A program made the translations under genes and the position numbers. Positions 25,227 to 33,694 of a stretch of DNA of 64,000 bases are shown piece after piece; the first letter of the stretch is position 1, and every line of letters begins with the position of its first letter. This DNA comes from Thiorhodospira sibirica ATCC 700588. GTDB lineage: Bacteria > Pseudomonadota > Gammaproteobacteria > Ectothiorhodospirales > Ectothiorhodospiraceae. Location of the stretch: the NCBI RefSeq assembly GCF_000227725.2, contig NZ_MU255056.1, positions 977,491-1,041,490 on the forward strand. Direction: 5' to 3'. The notes beneath the pieces were generated by a model. That model worked only from the letters and a program-made list of their open reading frames with translations, had not been told where the DNA came from and did not search any database.

Positions 25227-27344
25227 TTATTCCGGGCGAGACAGGCTCCCCAAACCTTGCAGGCGCTGCCGAAAAGCCTCGGTAACCTGACGGGCCTGGG
25301 TGGTGTCTTCAACCACACGCGGGGTCAATAACACCACCAGCTCGGTGCGCCGCGTTGAACGACTGGTCGCGCCAAACAGTGCGCCCAGCACCGGCAGTTT
25401 GTGGATGCCGGGCACGCCGGATTGATTCTGGCCGCTGGAATCCAGTATCAGTCCCCCCAGCACGATGGTTTCACCACTTTGTACGGCAACCGAGCTTTTG
25501 ATCAGCCGTTGCTTGATGGTCGGTGAGTCGATGCTGGAGCTGGTGGTGGTGGAGACATCGTTGACTTCTTGCTGAATGTCCAGGACCACCATCCCGCCTG
25601 AGCTGATGCGCGGCGTGACCTCCAGACTGACCCCGGTATCGCGGTACTCAATGCTGGTGACCGTCAACGGGTTGTCGGTCACCACGCTGGTGGTTTCGGT
25701 GGAGCGGATCGGTACCTGATCGCCAACACGAATCAGCGCGCTGTGTTTGTCCAGCACCATCACGGAGGGGGATGATAACACATTTACCCTGGAATCTTGT
25801 GCTAAAGCGCTTAAAACCGCCCGCACCTGATTGGCGCTATCGACAATGGAGTAGTTAAAGCCGGGAAAGCTGCGCGCCAGTTGTGCCGATTCCCCCGTTG
25901 CAAAGGTGCCGCTCCCGCGATAGCCATCCAGATGATCGCGGAAAAACCATTGTAGCCCATAGCGCAGCTCGTCCGTGAGCGAGACTTCAATGATGGTGGC
26001 ATCCACCAGAACCTGACGGCCCGGAATATCCAGCTGGCGAATGGCGGTTTCCATCAGTTCGTAATCCGTCGGTGTCGCGAGAATCAGCAAGGCATTATTG
26101 CGATCATCGGCGACAATGCGCACCGTGGCCTCCAATCCTGCCCCTTGCTCTGCCGCAGTCACTGTGGTGATAGCGGTGGGGGTTGCGGCAGGGCTGTCCT
26201 GGCTTTGCCCATCGGTACTGAGCTGTACCGGGCGCTGTCCTGGGGCAAGGCGCGGTGCAGAGGGTGTGCTGCGGCTTTCCTGGGCGTAAATCTCTCCCAG
26301 GACCGCAGCAACTTCTTGCGCATCGGCATTTTCCAGGCGATAGACATACAGCCTTGGCGTATTGACATGACGCGCCTGATCCAGGCGGGCCACCCAGCGG
26401 CGGGCCTCTTCGAGGTAATCCGGCTGTGGGGTGATGAGCAGCACGGCATTGAGCGGCTCAATGGGCACCACGCGCAACAGTCCGGCCAAGGGCGAGTCAG
26501 CGCCCCCGGTTAAGCCTTCCAGCGCAGCGGTGACACTGGCAATGTCAATGTGTTTAAGGGTAAACAGCCCCGCCGACATGCCTTGCATCAGATTGACATC
26601 AAAGGCGTTGATCATGTCCTGCCATTGGGTAAGTTCCTGGCGCGTGCCGCTCAGGATTAACAGATTGCGCACCGGGTCAACGCGCAAAACCGCCGGGGCC
26701 GAGAGCAGAGGTTCGAGGATGCCTTGCATCTCGCGGGCCCCGATATAGCGCAAGGGGATGATGCGAATACTCAGACCGGGACGCTGCCGATCTAAGCCGG
26801 GGGAGGCCCGCAGTGCTCCATCACGCGGCACAATCTGATAAATGCCATCGCCTTCGATCAAGGCGGCTCCATGTATCGCCAGAACCTGTTCAAATACCGA
26901 TAGCAAGGTCTCTGGCGTTAGCGGTTTGTCGGTTTTGAGGCTGACCTGGCCTTGCACTGCAGGATCGAGCACATAGGCTTTGCCCAGAATTTCGCCCAGA
27001 ATATGCCGGGTCACCGCCCGCAAGTCAGCATCTTCAAAATTGAGGCTGATCTCACCGGTGCGGGTATCACGCTGTGACGGTGGTGGCGGACGGCGAATAA
27101 AGGTTCCCGTACCCGGATACAAGGCAACCTCGGTGCTGGCATCGCGGCTTTGCGTAGCGCTGGCAGCGGTGCTGTCGGCCTGTGGGTCATGCGCACCTTG
27201 CGCAGCGGTCTCGCTAGCTTGCGGCCAATACTGTGCATCGGCATTCCACGGACTGGGGGGGGTGCTGGCACAGCCTGTGAGCACGCTGACAAACACAGCG
27301 AGCCACACGAGCATGGGTGTATTTTTCAAGCTTATACGGAGCAT
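25227..27344 (-). CDS. gspD: Type II secretion secretin GspD
   Basis: About 705 residues from ATG 27344, which gives a lipoprotein signal (MLVWLAVFVSVLTGC, lipobox LTGC). N0 domain: SLNFEDADLRAVTRHILGEILGKAYVLDP. Repeated N1-N3 domains follow (IRIIPLRYIGAREM, VYRLENADAQEVAAVLGEIY, VDATIIEVSLTDEL). The secretin core has VLSSPSVMVLDKHSALIRVGDQVP and VPGIHKLPVLGALFG. It forms the outer-membrane pore of type II secretion. The long open frame upstream (to 27476) runs through a palindromic repeat block and is not supported. Order K-L-M-N-D is that of Xanthomonas xps. Confidence 0.93.
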   Translation of the reverse strand: MLRISLKNTPMLVWLAVFVSVLTGCASTPPSPWNADAQYWPQASETAAQGAHDPQADSTAASATQSRDASTEVALYPGTGTFIRRPPPPSQRDTRTGEISLNFEDADLRAVTRHILGEILGKAYVLDPAVQGQVSLKTDKPLTPETLLSVFEQVLAIHGAALIEGDGIYQIVPRDGALRASPGLDRQRPGLSIRIIPLRYIGAREMQGILEPLLSAPAVLRVDPVRNLLILSGTRQELTQWQDMINAFDVNLMQGMSAGLFTLKHIDIASVTAALEGLTGGADSPLAGLLRVVPIEPLNAVLLITPQPDYLEEARRWVARLDQARHVNTPRLYVYRLENADAQEVAAVLGEIYAQESRSTPSAPRLAPGQRPVQLSTDGQSQDSPAATPTAITTVTAAEQGAGLEATVRIVADDRNNALLILATPTDYELMETAIRQLDIPGRQVLVDATIIEVSLTDELRYGLQWFFRDHLDGYRGSGTFATGESAQLARSFPGFNYSIVDSANQVRAVLSALAQDSRVNVLSSPSVMVLDKHSALIRVGDQVPIRSTETTSVVTDNPLTVTSIEYRDTGVSLEVTPRISSGGMVVLDIQQEVNDVSTTTSSSIDSPTIKQRLIKSSVAVQSGETIVLGGLILDSSGQNQSGVPGIHKLPVLGALFGATSRSTRRTELVVLLTPRVVEDTTQARQVTEAFRQRLQGLGSLSRPE

Positions 27345-27373
27345 GGTGATCTTAAGTAATTCCGTTGTGTCGT

Positions 27374-27490
27374 GGCGGCGGCTTCTAGCCGTCGCTTTTT
27401 TTATAAGCGGCATCAGGAAGACGCCGGCCATGTGGCGGACGCATCCTGCGTTCGCTGTGATTTTAAGCGGGATCAAGATGATGCCGCCAC
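27374..27490. repeat. Dispersed palindromic repeat cluster (REP/BIME-like), copy A
   Basis: The gap between gspN and gspD holds three palindromic units: GCGGCGGCT-TCT-AGCCGTCGC then seven Ts (27374-27403), AGCGGCATC...GACGCCGG (27406-27427) and GCGGGATCAAGATGATGCCGCCAC (27467-27490). The last unit recurs at 41724-41745, 41871-41884 and, as a variant, 47720-47742; the first recurs at 33634-33663. Orientation and spacing differ. On the plus strand the first unit looks like a terminator. Confidence 0.65.
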
Positions 27491-27499
27491 ATTTTGGCG

Positions 27500-28018
27500 C
27501 TATGGACGGCTCCAGGGAGTCTGAAGATCCAGGGTATGGCGACGCTCTGCCTGCGCAAAAATTACCCGTCCGGCCTCAATCTGCGCCACCTGCCAGGCGC
27601 CAAAGCGTTCGCCCTGGCGTAATTTCACGGTTTTGGCCTGATCCTGTCGATAAAAAAAAGCAACCGAATCATGCGGTGTCATCACGATACTGGTTAATAT
27701 CAATTGACTCAGCGGGGCATCCTGCGCGTTAGCGCCATCCGCGTGAGCGCTTGCAGGACGCCGGTTTGCGCTAAACAGGGGGCGTTCAACCAGCGCCTGC
27801 GGCAGGGTGGCCTGAGTGAGGTGTGCATGATGCATTAAAGGATGATCCGCCACCGCCGGAGGGGCGGGTGGGCTAAGCGTTTGCCAGTATGCCAGACGCT
27901 GTTCACGCCAGGAAAGGCTTTGGCTCCACACCACGGCAAGCAACGCCAGCAGGGCAAGCAATGCGGTGGCAAGCGTATAGCGGCGTAAGGGGCTGGGTAA
28001 GCGCATCATGTTGCCCAT
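27500..28018 (-). CDS. gspN: Type II secretion protein N (XpsN/GspC-like bitopic protein)
   Basis: 172 residues with a single N-terminal membrane helix (YTLATALLALLALLAVVW) and a small periplasmic domain with LTSIVMTPHDSVAFFYRQDQAKTVKLRQGERFGAWQVAQIEAG, shaped like the homology region of GspC or PilP. It overlaps the gspM stop by one base (TGATG). In Xanthomonas XpsN links the inner-membrane platform to the XpsD secretin; its position between gspM and gspD supports the same role here. Confidence 0.75.
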   Translation of the reverse strand: MGNMMRLPSPLRRYTLATALLALLALLAVVWSQSLSWREQRLAYWQTLSPPAPPAVADHPLMHHAHLTQATLPQALVERPLFSANRRPASAHADGANAQDAPLSQLILTSIVMTPHDSVAFFYRQDQAKTVKLRQGERFGAWQVAQIEAGRVIFAQAERRHTLDLQTPWSRP

Positions 28019-28584
28019 CAGGTGCGCATCAGGGCGCTGATCTGTAGTTGAATATCCAGCCAGTCGCCGCCGTGCGCAGGGGCCGGCAGCGCCCGGATGG
28101 TGAGATCATCAATAAACATCAAGGGAATGGCGGTTTCGATATCATAGATGATATTTGCCAGCGCCTGACTGTTTGCCAGGATGCGCAGCCGCAAACCGAT
28201 GACACGCAGGCCATCTTGTGCGCGAGGTTCCAGCACCTGGCTGCTGCTTAACTGGCCGCCGTGCGTACGCAGGATGCGGCTGAGCGATTCCTGCAAGCGG
28301 GCCGCAATCAAGGAAGGGTTTTCCGGCTCAAAATACCAGCCCTGCGCGTTTAACAGACCTTCCAGCTCCGCCACATTGTGACGCAATCCCGGCTCGCGGG
28401 CCACTTGGGCACTCAGGCGCTCAATGCGAAAGCTGACATCCTCAATGGCGGTGGCATAGTGCATGACCAGGCCAACGATGGGCTTGAGCACCAGCAGACC
28501 AAAGGCCAGCACAAGGCTCATCAAAATAGCCAGTGCCAAGATCCGCTGACGGCCGGGGGAAAGTGTCTCAATGTCCATGCGCAA
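28018..28584 (-). CDS. gspM: Type II secretion protein M
   Basis: 188 residues: a short cytoplasmic tail, one membrane helix (ILALAILMSLVLAFGLLVL), a coiled-coil stretch (AIEDVSFRIERLSAQVAREPGLRHNVAEL) and a ferredoxin-like C-terminal domain (LRVIGLRLRILANSQALANIIYDIE, PLMFIDDLTIRA). This is the GspM_II form. GspM stabilises GspL in the inner-membrane platform. It lies 15 bases after gspL. Confidence 0.82.
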   Translation of the reverse strand: MRMDIETLSPGRQRILALAILMSLVLAFGLLVLKPIVGLVMHYATAIEDVSFRIERLSAQVAREPGLRHNVAELEGLLNAQGWYFEPENPSLIAARLQESLSRILRTHGGQLSSSQVLEPRAQDGLRVIGLRLRILANSQALANIIYDIETAIPLMFIDDLTIRALPAPAHGGDWLDIQLQISALMRT

Positions 28585-28599
28585 AAATGGCTAATCGGC

Positions 28600-29688
28600 T
28601 CACGGCGCGGGTGTACGTCGTTGAATGTTGATCTGAAAACGCTCCATGCCAGTGGTGTGATCCCGCGTGACCGGGGCGCGAAAACTCACCCCGTCAAACA
28701 AGACCGAGGCATCAAGAATCTCAATCAAACGGGTTGCGTTATCTGCCAGGCCTTGCAATTCCAGCGCGGTCGCGGTGATGCGCAGAGATTGTAACCAAAC
28801 TTCATCAGGAAGCAACTGCGCCAGCTCTTCCAGATGCTGGCTCACAAAGCCATCCATTGGACGCCGGGCCGCCAGGTGATGCAAGGTGCTGTCCAACTGT
28901 TCCTTACGCATTTGTAAATCGCTCACCGCCACCGCTTGACGCCGCAGGCCCTGTTCGTAGCTTTGCAGCTCAATCACCAGGGCGCGCATCTGCCAAATGG
29001 GGGTCAGCACGATGGCTCCCAGCAATCCCAGCAGCAGCGCGCCAAACAACAGTCCACGGTGGGCGCCGCCTTTCCGCTTGGCCTGCTGTGCCCAGGCGGG
29101 GGTTAAGTCGATGGCGGGGTCATGCGGACATACCACCGTCAACGGATGCAAGCCTGCCTCGGCAAAGGGCTTGAGCAGGCGCTCCTGCACGGATTTGGGC
29201 AGCAGACTCAGGCGCAGATGCAGCTTGCCGCTGGCGGTGCGCTTGTCCAGAATACGGTAGCCATAGCACACCTGATCCGCTGGAAAGGGGCTTTGCCGTT
29301 CCAGTTCAAAGGCCATCACCTGGGCCAGATTTTCGCGAGCCGCCGCAGGCAGGTACAGTGTTTTGCTCAAGACCAAGGATTTGGGCAAAACCACGCTCAG
29401 GCGGGCGTGCGGATAATGCGCCTGGACGGTGTGCTGATAGTCATGCAGCAGGCTTTGAGAGGAGGTGAGATCCAGCGACCGTCGCGTACCCTGAAGGTCT
29501 ATCTGTGCGGCATGATCCTCGGCGTGCAGATAAAGATACAGCGTATCGTCTGCCAAGGCCCAGTGTTTTTGCCAGGCCGCCGGGAGAAAGGTGATGAGCT
29601 GATTGCGCCACCAGCGCCCATAATAGAGTGCTGTCCGCTTGAGCGCATCCAGGTCAAGCGTCCAAAAAAACAGGCGGGTTGTAGCCAT
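28600..29688 (-). CDS. gspL: Type II secretion protein L (PilM/PilN-like fusion)
   Basis: 362 residues. The N-terminal actin-like cytoplasmic part has SVVLPKSLVLSKTLYLPAAARENLAQVMAFELERQSPF, the typical GspL/PilM segment. A membrane helix (LLFGALLLGLLGAIVLTPIW) follows, then a PilN-like coiled coil and ferredoxin-like domain (LEELAQLLPDEVWLQSLRI). It recruits the GspE ATPase to the membrane. gspE, gspF and the pseudopilin genes G-J are not in the window. Confidence 0.85.
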   Translation of the reverse strand: MATTRLFFWTLDLDALKRTALYYGRWWRNQLITFLPAAWQKHWALADDTLYLYLHAEDHAAQIDLQGTRRSLDLTSSQSLLHDYQHTVQAHYPHARLSVVLPKSLVLSKTLYLPAAARENLAQVMAFELERQSPFPADQVCYGYRILDKRTASGKLHLRLSLLPKSVQERLLKPFAEAGLHPLTVVCPHDPAIDLTPAWAQQAKRKGGAHRGLLFGALLLGLLGAIVLTPIWQMRALVIELQSYEQGLRRQAVAVSDLQMRKEQLDSTLHHLAARRPMDGFVSQHLEELAQLLPDEVWLQSLRITATALELQGLADNATRLIEILDASVLFDGVSFRAPVTRDHTTGMERFQINIQRRTPAP

Positions 29689-29691
29689 GAG

Positions 29692-30627
29692 TTAGTAAAT
29701 ACGTTGGTCGTAGCTGGATAAAGCGCCAAAATCGGCAGTAAACGATAGGGCGTCACGCGTAAAACTGGCGCGAAGGGTGGTCTGGACACCGGATAACAGG
29801 GTGGCGGTGATCTCTACGGTATAGGCGCTGGGCGTTAAACCGCCCACATCATTGGCGGCGGGAGCCAGCAGATTCAGGCCAGTGGTCGGCTCATTGCTGT
29901 GAGCACGCGCCTCCAGATACCGTGCAATATCATTGTCGCTTAATCCAGGCAGGGCGCGCAACACCTCGGGCGGGGCGGAGAAGGGGCTGATGTAGGCGCG
30001 TGATGAGTCCACCGTGAGCCAGGGGGCCAGCCGCCGGTATAATTCGGGATTCATCCCATAGACCAACGGCAATTCCGCAACACTGACAAAGGGGGCATTG
30101 CGCGGCCCATAGTCCAGTCCGGCAGCGGCGTAGTCACGCGCATCGGCCAGTGGTGAGGCTGCTTGCGTACCGCGCCACAATAATAGATGCGCGCTGAGGC
30201 CTTCGCTGTGTTCCCTGTCCAGCCCGCCCGCTGTCTGCAACAGACCCGTCAGCAGCTCAGGAGACGCTTGATTCAGATCAATCAAGGCGGCACTGTCGCG
30301 CACCGTGATTTCAAGCTCTGCTGGCGCCAATGCCAGTCGGTACGGTTCGGCCCGGGCGTGCCAACGAAGACTCGTATCAGGATGCACCAGCTGTAGCTGG
30401 GTATATCGCAACCCGGCCTCAGCCGACAATCTGGCCTGGGTCGCCTGCACGATGTTATAGGCAATCCCGGCCTCACGGCGGATGGTTAAGCTGAAGCTCC
30501 CCGCCATCACCGTCAGCAAGGTCACTACCCACAGCACTGCCACCAGTGCCAAACCATGCGAGCGACGCGGCGCATAACCTGTGGGACGGATACTTTGCAC
30601 AGGTGCGCCGGATTGTCGCTGTCGCAT
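29692..30627 (-). CDS. gspK: Type II secretion minor pseudopilin GspK
   Basis: About 311 residues from ATG 30627 (a TTG lies 9 bases earlier; neither has a clear ribosome site). A prepilin-type hydrophobic helix (GLALVAVLWVVTLLTVMAGSF) follows a basic leader, and IRREAGIAYNIVQATQARLSAEAG continues it. The alpha domain carries DLNQASPELLTGLLQ and a second helix-hairpin-helix (PFVSVAELPLVYGM, PPEVLRALPGLSDNDIARYL). GspK caps the pseudopilus tip. It starts 27 bases after rseC with no terminator between, so read-through from the rpoE operon is likely. Confidence 0.87.
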   Translation of the reverse strand: MRQRQSGAPVQSIRPTGYAPRRSHGLALVAVLWVVTLLTVMAGSFSLTIRREAGIAYNIVQATQARLSAEAGLRYTQLQLVHPDTSLRWHARAEPYRLALAPAELEITVRDSAALIDLNQASPELLTGLLQTAGGLDREHSEGLSAHLLLWRGTQAASPLADARDYAAAGLDYGPRNAPFVSVAELPLVYGMNPELYRRLAPWLTVDSSRAYISPFSAPPEVLRALPGLSDNDIARYLEARAHSNEPTTGLNLLAPAANDVGGLTPSAYTVEITATLLSGVQTTLRASFTRDALSFTADFGALSSYDQRIY

Positions 30628-30654
30628 CAATAACAAACGACGGCCGTCAAGGCG

Positions 30655-31116
30655 TTAAGCCTTGGTCAGGGGAATAGTACTTTCCACGCGGCGTAAGATC
30701 ACCGGTTGAAAGTGGGGATTTTTGCGGATGCGGCGGGCCAGCCAGAACAGCCAGCCAAAGCCTATGCTGATGCCAAGCAGTCCGCCCAGGACTGCTGGCC
30801 AGTCGCCCAGATGCCCCCACAGCCACTGGGCGATGCCCGCTGTGACAAGCATGGCAATCAGCGGCCAGGCATAGACCAGAAAAGAGCCTTGCACCAGTGC
30901 AGACTCCTCAATGCCGATGACCACCGCATCGCCGGGTTTGACGCCCACAGGATCCAGCGCCCGCACCTCAGTGGCCCGCTGGCCGACCAATTTGGCAATG
31001 ACCCCGGTGCCACAACCCTGATTGACGCCACACTGCACGCACGATGAGCGGCGCTGGGTTTGCACCAAGGCATAGCCATCCTCCAGGGCAATCACGCAGC
31101 CTTGCTCTTCAATCAT
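30655..31116 (-). CDS. rseC: RseC/MucC, sigma-E system membrane protein
   Basis: 153 residues. The cytoplasmic N-terminus has four cysteines in the RseC pattern (SSCVQCGVNQGCGTG). Two membrane helices follow (FLVYAWPLIAMLVTAGIAQWL and a second after VLGGLLGISIGFGWLFWLA). RseC positively affects sigma-E and takes part in SoxR reduction in E. coli. It overlaps rseB by 4 bases and is the last rse gene before gspK. Confidence 0.88.
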   Translation of the reverse strand: MIEEQGCVIALEDGYALVQTQRRSSCVQCGVNQGCGTGVIAKLVGQRATEVRALDPVGVKPGDAVVIGIEESALVQGSFLVYAWPLIAMLVTAGIAQWLWGHLGDWPAVLGGLLGISIGFGWLFWLARRIRKNPHFQPVILRRVESTIPLTKA

Positions 31117-32096
31117 GGCGCACCCCGGTTACCCGCATAACTGATGGAGTCGGCAATCATGCGTACGGTAGCCTCGGGAACCTCGCCCAGCACCGTGATC
31201 TGATGTTCTCCACGCACCACGGCCACTGCATGGAGTGCCCCCGATTGTGTGGCCCCCATGAACAGAGCGTCTGCGGTATCAGCGCGGGCGATGAAAATCG
31301 AGATCGAAGCCAGACCGTCGTATAAAACCAGGTGTTGCACCGGCTGCGGGCTGGCGTCCATCGGGCGGCGCATGACAGCTTTAATCTGAAAACCGGCAGG
31401 AATATTGCCAATCTGCCAATGTGGGTCGGGCGCGGTACGCAGATAGCCTTGCGTCTTGATTTCGTGGCGGGTGAGATGCTCCCCGCTCATCACCGAGTTG
31501 AAGCGTTCATCGGCAATGTGCTCGGGGAAATGGATATTGGTAAACATGACCTGCTCAATGGTCTGACCGGCGTGATCAAGAATTTCTGATTTAAGCAGCA
31601 TCCCGCGCTGCTCTTCAATGCACAAACGGTGACCGTAGCGGTACGGATCATTGGGCAGGATGTACAGGGTACGACACGACAGACCGGCCACCCGATGGCG
31701 ATCATTCAGTTGCAGCTGATAGTGGCCTTGCTCGCTCAAGCCATAGCTTGGGATTGAGGCCGGCAGAATAGTACGCTTGCGGCGCGGCTCCAGCATCATC
31801 GAGTGATTGCCAGACAGGGTACAGGTCAGGACATGTTCATCTTTGATGATCTCGCGCGGTTCGCCGGTGAGACTGAGCAAATGCTCGCGTTGCCCGCGTT
31901 CATCACGCGCATGGAGAATCTGCATGGTTTCCAGCTTATCCCCATGCCGATAGATGAAGGTGCCTTCATAGTTGAGAAACTCAACGGCGTGAATCATCTT
32001 TTGCAGCAGCTCATCGGCGCTTGGTTCACTGGCCACAACCGCTGCCTGGGCGAGCAGCAGATAGGCCAGTAAAAGATAACCGGATTTACGCCGCAT
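31113..32096 (-). CDS. rseB: RseB/MucB, periplasmic regulator of the sigma-E pathway
   Basis: 327 residues with a signal peptide (SGYLLLAYLLLAQAAVVA). The N-terminal LolA-like domain is recognised by LQKMIHAVEFLNYEGTFIYRHG, ERGQREHLLSLTGEPREIIKDE and VAGLSCRTLYILPNDPYRYGHRL. The C-terminal domain has HLVLYDGLASISIFIARAD. RseB senses mislocalised lipopolysaccharide and lipoproteins and shields RseA from DegS. Two bases separate it from rseA. Confidence 0.92.
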   Translation of the reverse strand: MRRKSGYLLLAYLLLAQAAVVASEPSADELLQKMIHAVEFLNYEGTFIYRHGDKLETMQILHARDERGQREHLLSLTGEPREIIKDEHVLTCTLSGNHSMMLEPRRKRTILPASIPSYGLSEQGHYQLQLNDRHRVAGLSCRTLYILPNDPYRYGHRLCIEEQRGMLLKSEILDHAGQTIEQVMFTNIHFPEHIADERFNSVMSGEHLTRHEIKTQGYLRTAPDPHWQIGNIPAGFQIKAVMRRPMDASPQPVQHLVLYDGLASISIFIARADTADALFMGATQSGALHAVAVVRGEHQITVLGEVPEATVRMIADSISYAGNRGAP

Positions 32097-32098
32097 GG

Positions 32099-32671
32099 TT
32101 ACTCGCCTGGCTGTGCATAGCCCACCACGCGCACATACGGCATGATGCCACGCCCGCCAGCGTGTTCGGCGTGGTTGATGATGTAGGCATTAAAGCGGGC
32201 GTCGTTGGGATGAAATACAGGGGGGGAGACTTCAAAGGGGTTGGGCGAGGCGGTCATAAATACCGGTACGATATTCTGTTGCTCGGGGGTTTGTACGGCC
32301 ATTCCGGGCCCCAGCACTGGATAGGTGTTTTGGCCGTCCACCAGATTCTGCAAGCCCACGAGTACGGCAACGGCAACGGCAGCGGCCATGCCAAAACCAA
32401 GCACCGGTTTGGCGTGACGCAGGCGCGAGCGCTGCGGTGCAGCCTGAATCGATGGTTCCTGCTCAAGCTGCGCCATAATCCCTTGCGCAAAGTGCTGATC
32501 AAGCTGTGGCGCCAGGTGCCCACGCATGGCATCACCGATCAAGTGATAACGCTCCCAGCGTTGCAGATCCTCAGGCGTTTGCAATAACTCATCACTTAGG
32601 CGTCGCAATTCAAAGCCTTGAGTTTCGTCATCGGCCATCGCAGAAAAGCGTTCATTCTTACTCACATTCAT
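32099..32671 (-). CDS. rseA: RseA/MucA anti-sigma-E factor
   Basis: 190 residues from ATG 32671, the start of MNVSKNERFSAMADDE; the frame is open further upstream, but this is the family start and has GAGG before it. The cytoplasmic anti-sigma domain (LSDELLQTPEDLQRWERYHLIGDAMRG) is followed by one membrane helix (VLGFGMAAAVAVAVLVGLQ) and a periplasmic tail. It sequesters RpoE until cut by DegS and RseP. A hairpin lies between rpoE and rseA (32777-32794). Confidence 0.9.
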   Translation of the reverse strand: MNVSKNERFSAMADDETQGFELRRLSDELLQTPEDLQRWERYHLIGDAMRGHLAPQLDQHFAQGIMAQLEQEPSIQAAPQRSRLRHAKPVLGFGMAAAVAVAVLVGLQNLVDGQNTYPVLGPGMAVQTPEQQNIVPVFMTASPNPFEVSPPVFHPNDARFNAYIINHAEHAGGRGIMPYVRVVGYAQPGE

Positions 32672-32776
32672 CACAAAATGCCTCGTATCAGTGTTGAGAT
32701 ACACAGTTAGACGATTGACAAAAAACCTGCCGACGCAGTAACAACGTGTTTGTCCGCCAAGATCAAGATATGGAAC

Positions 32777-32794
32777 GCCGGACAACAGCCCGGC
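32777..32794 (-). repeat. Intercistronic hairpin between rpoE and rseA
   Basis: GCCGG/CCGGC stem (32777-32781 with 32790-32794). The same hairpin with the conserved flank TATGGAACGCCGG on the plus strand occurs at 34123-34141 upstream of the NusG-II gene. It lies 16 bases past the rpoE stop and may modulate the ratio of sigma factor to anti-sigma. Confidence 0.45.
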
Positions 32795-32809
32795 ATAAAA
32801 ACGCAGAGC

Positions 32810-33388
32810 TTAATCCATATTTAAGGCTTTCAAGCTTTTATCAATCGCTTCACGGGCTCTAAAGATGCGTGAGCGCACCGTACCAATCGGGCAATTCATG
32901 GCTTGTGCAATCTCTTCATAACTCATCCCCTCTAGCTCCCGCAATATAATCGCTGTTCTAAGGTCATCGGGCAAAGACTCTACGGCCTTTTGCACCGTGG
33001 CCTGAATTTCAGAAGACAATAACTCAGCCTCTGGCGTGGCATACTCCTTTAAGGCAGATTCGCCGCCGATTTGTTCGGCATCCTGGGCATCAATACTGAT
33101 GTCTGGATTGCGACGGCTTTCGGAAACAATATGGTTTTTCGCAGTATTGATCGCAATGCGATAGAGCCAGGTATAAAATGCGCTTTCGCCGCGAAAGTTA
33201 TGCAGCCCACGATAGGCTTTAATGAAAGCCTCCTGGGCGACATCAAAGGATAAGGCAGGATCATGTACATAACGCGAGACAAGATTCACAATCTTGTGTT
33301 GATATTTGAGCACCAGCGCGTTGAACGCGGCCTTGTCACCGGCCTGCACACGCCTGACCAACTCCTCGTCTGTAACGCTTTTGCCCAT
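32810..33388 (-). CDS. rpoE: RNA polymerase sigma factor E (AlgU)
   Basis: 192 residues, a normal ECF sigma factor. Region 2 shows VQAGDKAAFNALVLKYQHKI, DVAQEAFIKAYRGLHNFRGESAFYTWLYRIA; region 4 shows LPDDLRTAIILRELEGMSYEEIAQAMNCPIGTVRSRIFRAREA. It directs transcription for outer-membrane stress and is held by RseA. A sigma-E promoter at 33432-33459 means it activates its own operon. Confidence 0.97.
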   Translation of the reverse strand: MGKSVTDEELVRRVQAGDKAAFNALVLKYQHKIVNLVSRYVHDPALSFDVAQEAFIKAYRGLHNFRGESAFYTWLYRIAINTAKNHIVSESRRNPDISIDAQDAEQIGGESALKEYATPEAELLSSEIQATVQKAVESLPDDLRTAIILRELEGMSYEEIAQAMNCPIGTVRSRIFRAREAIDKSLKALNMD

Positions 33389-33431
33389 GCGGGCATCCCC
33401 CTACAAGGGTGCCTCCAGGCGACCTCTTGAG

Positions 33432-33459
33432 ATTGACCTGAAAACCCTATTTAAGTTCT
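33432..33459 (-). promoter_or_regulatory. Sigma-E autoregulatory promoter of rpoE
   Basis: AGAACTT (33459-33453 on the minus strand), a 15-base spacer and GTCAAT (33437-33432) match the consensus GGAACTT-N15-GTCnnA. It lies 44-71 bases upstream of the rpoE ATG, so the start point is near 33425. Confidence 0.85.
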
Positions 33460-33633
33460 TGTTAAGTTTTTGTGCAACATCACAAAATTGATGCAGGCGC
33501 GGTGCCTTTGTGCCAGCAGCCCCAGGTCAATCCCTTGCAGGCACCTGAGCGCGCTAAAAATATCAGGCGTTCAATCACGAAACAAGTCGATGATTGCACA
33601 CCTTAATAAATTACCGCTCGCCAGAGCGGCAGA

Positions 33634-33690
33634 GGTGGCGGCGGCTTGCAGCCCTCGCTTTCTGGCAGCGACATCAAGATCAGGCCTTGA
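33634..33690. repeat. Dispersed palindromic repeat, copy B (33460-33694 otherwise empty)
   Basis: GTGGCGGCGGCTTGCAGCCCTCGCTTTCT at 33634-33663 followed by CAGCGACATCAAGATCAGGCC matches, with changes, the first and last units of the cluster at 27374-27490. It lies at the 3' end of the NusG-II-like gene. No other feature was found between the sigma-E promoter and 33694. Confidence 0.5.
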
Positions 33691-33694
33691 GCGG

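Noticed and set aside
27344..27476. N-terminal extension of GspD to 27476
   Set aside because: The extension runs through palindromic repeats and would bury the lipoprotein signal peptide inside the protein.
27374..27490. CRISPR-like repetition
   Set aside because: The units are palindromes of different length without constant spacers, so this is not a CRISPR array; none was found in the window.
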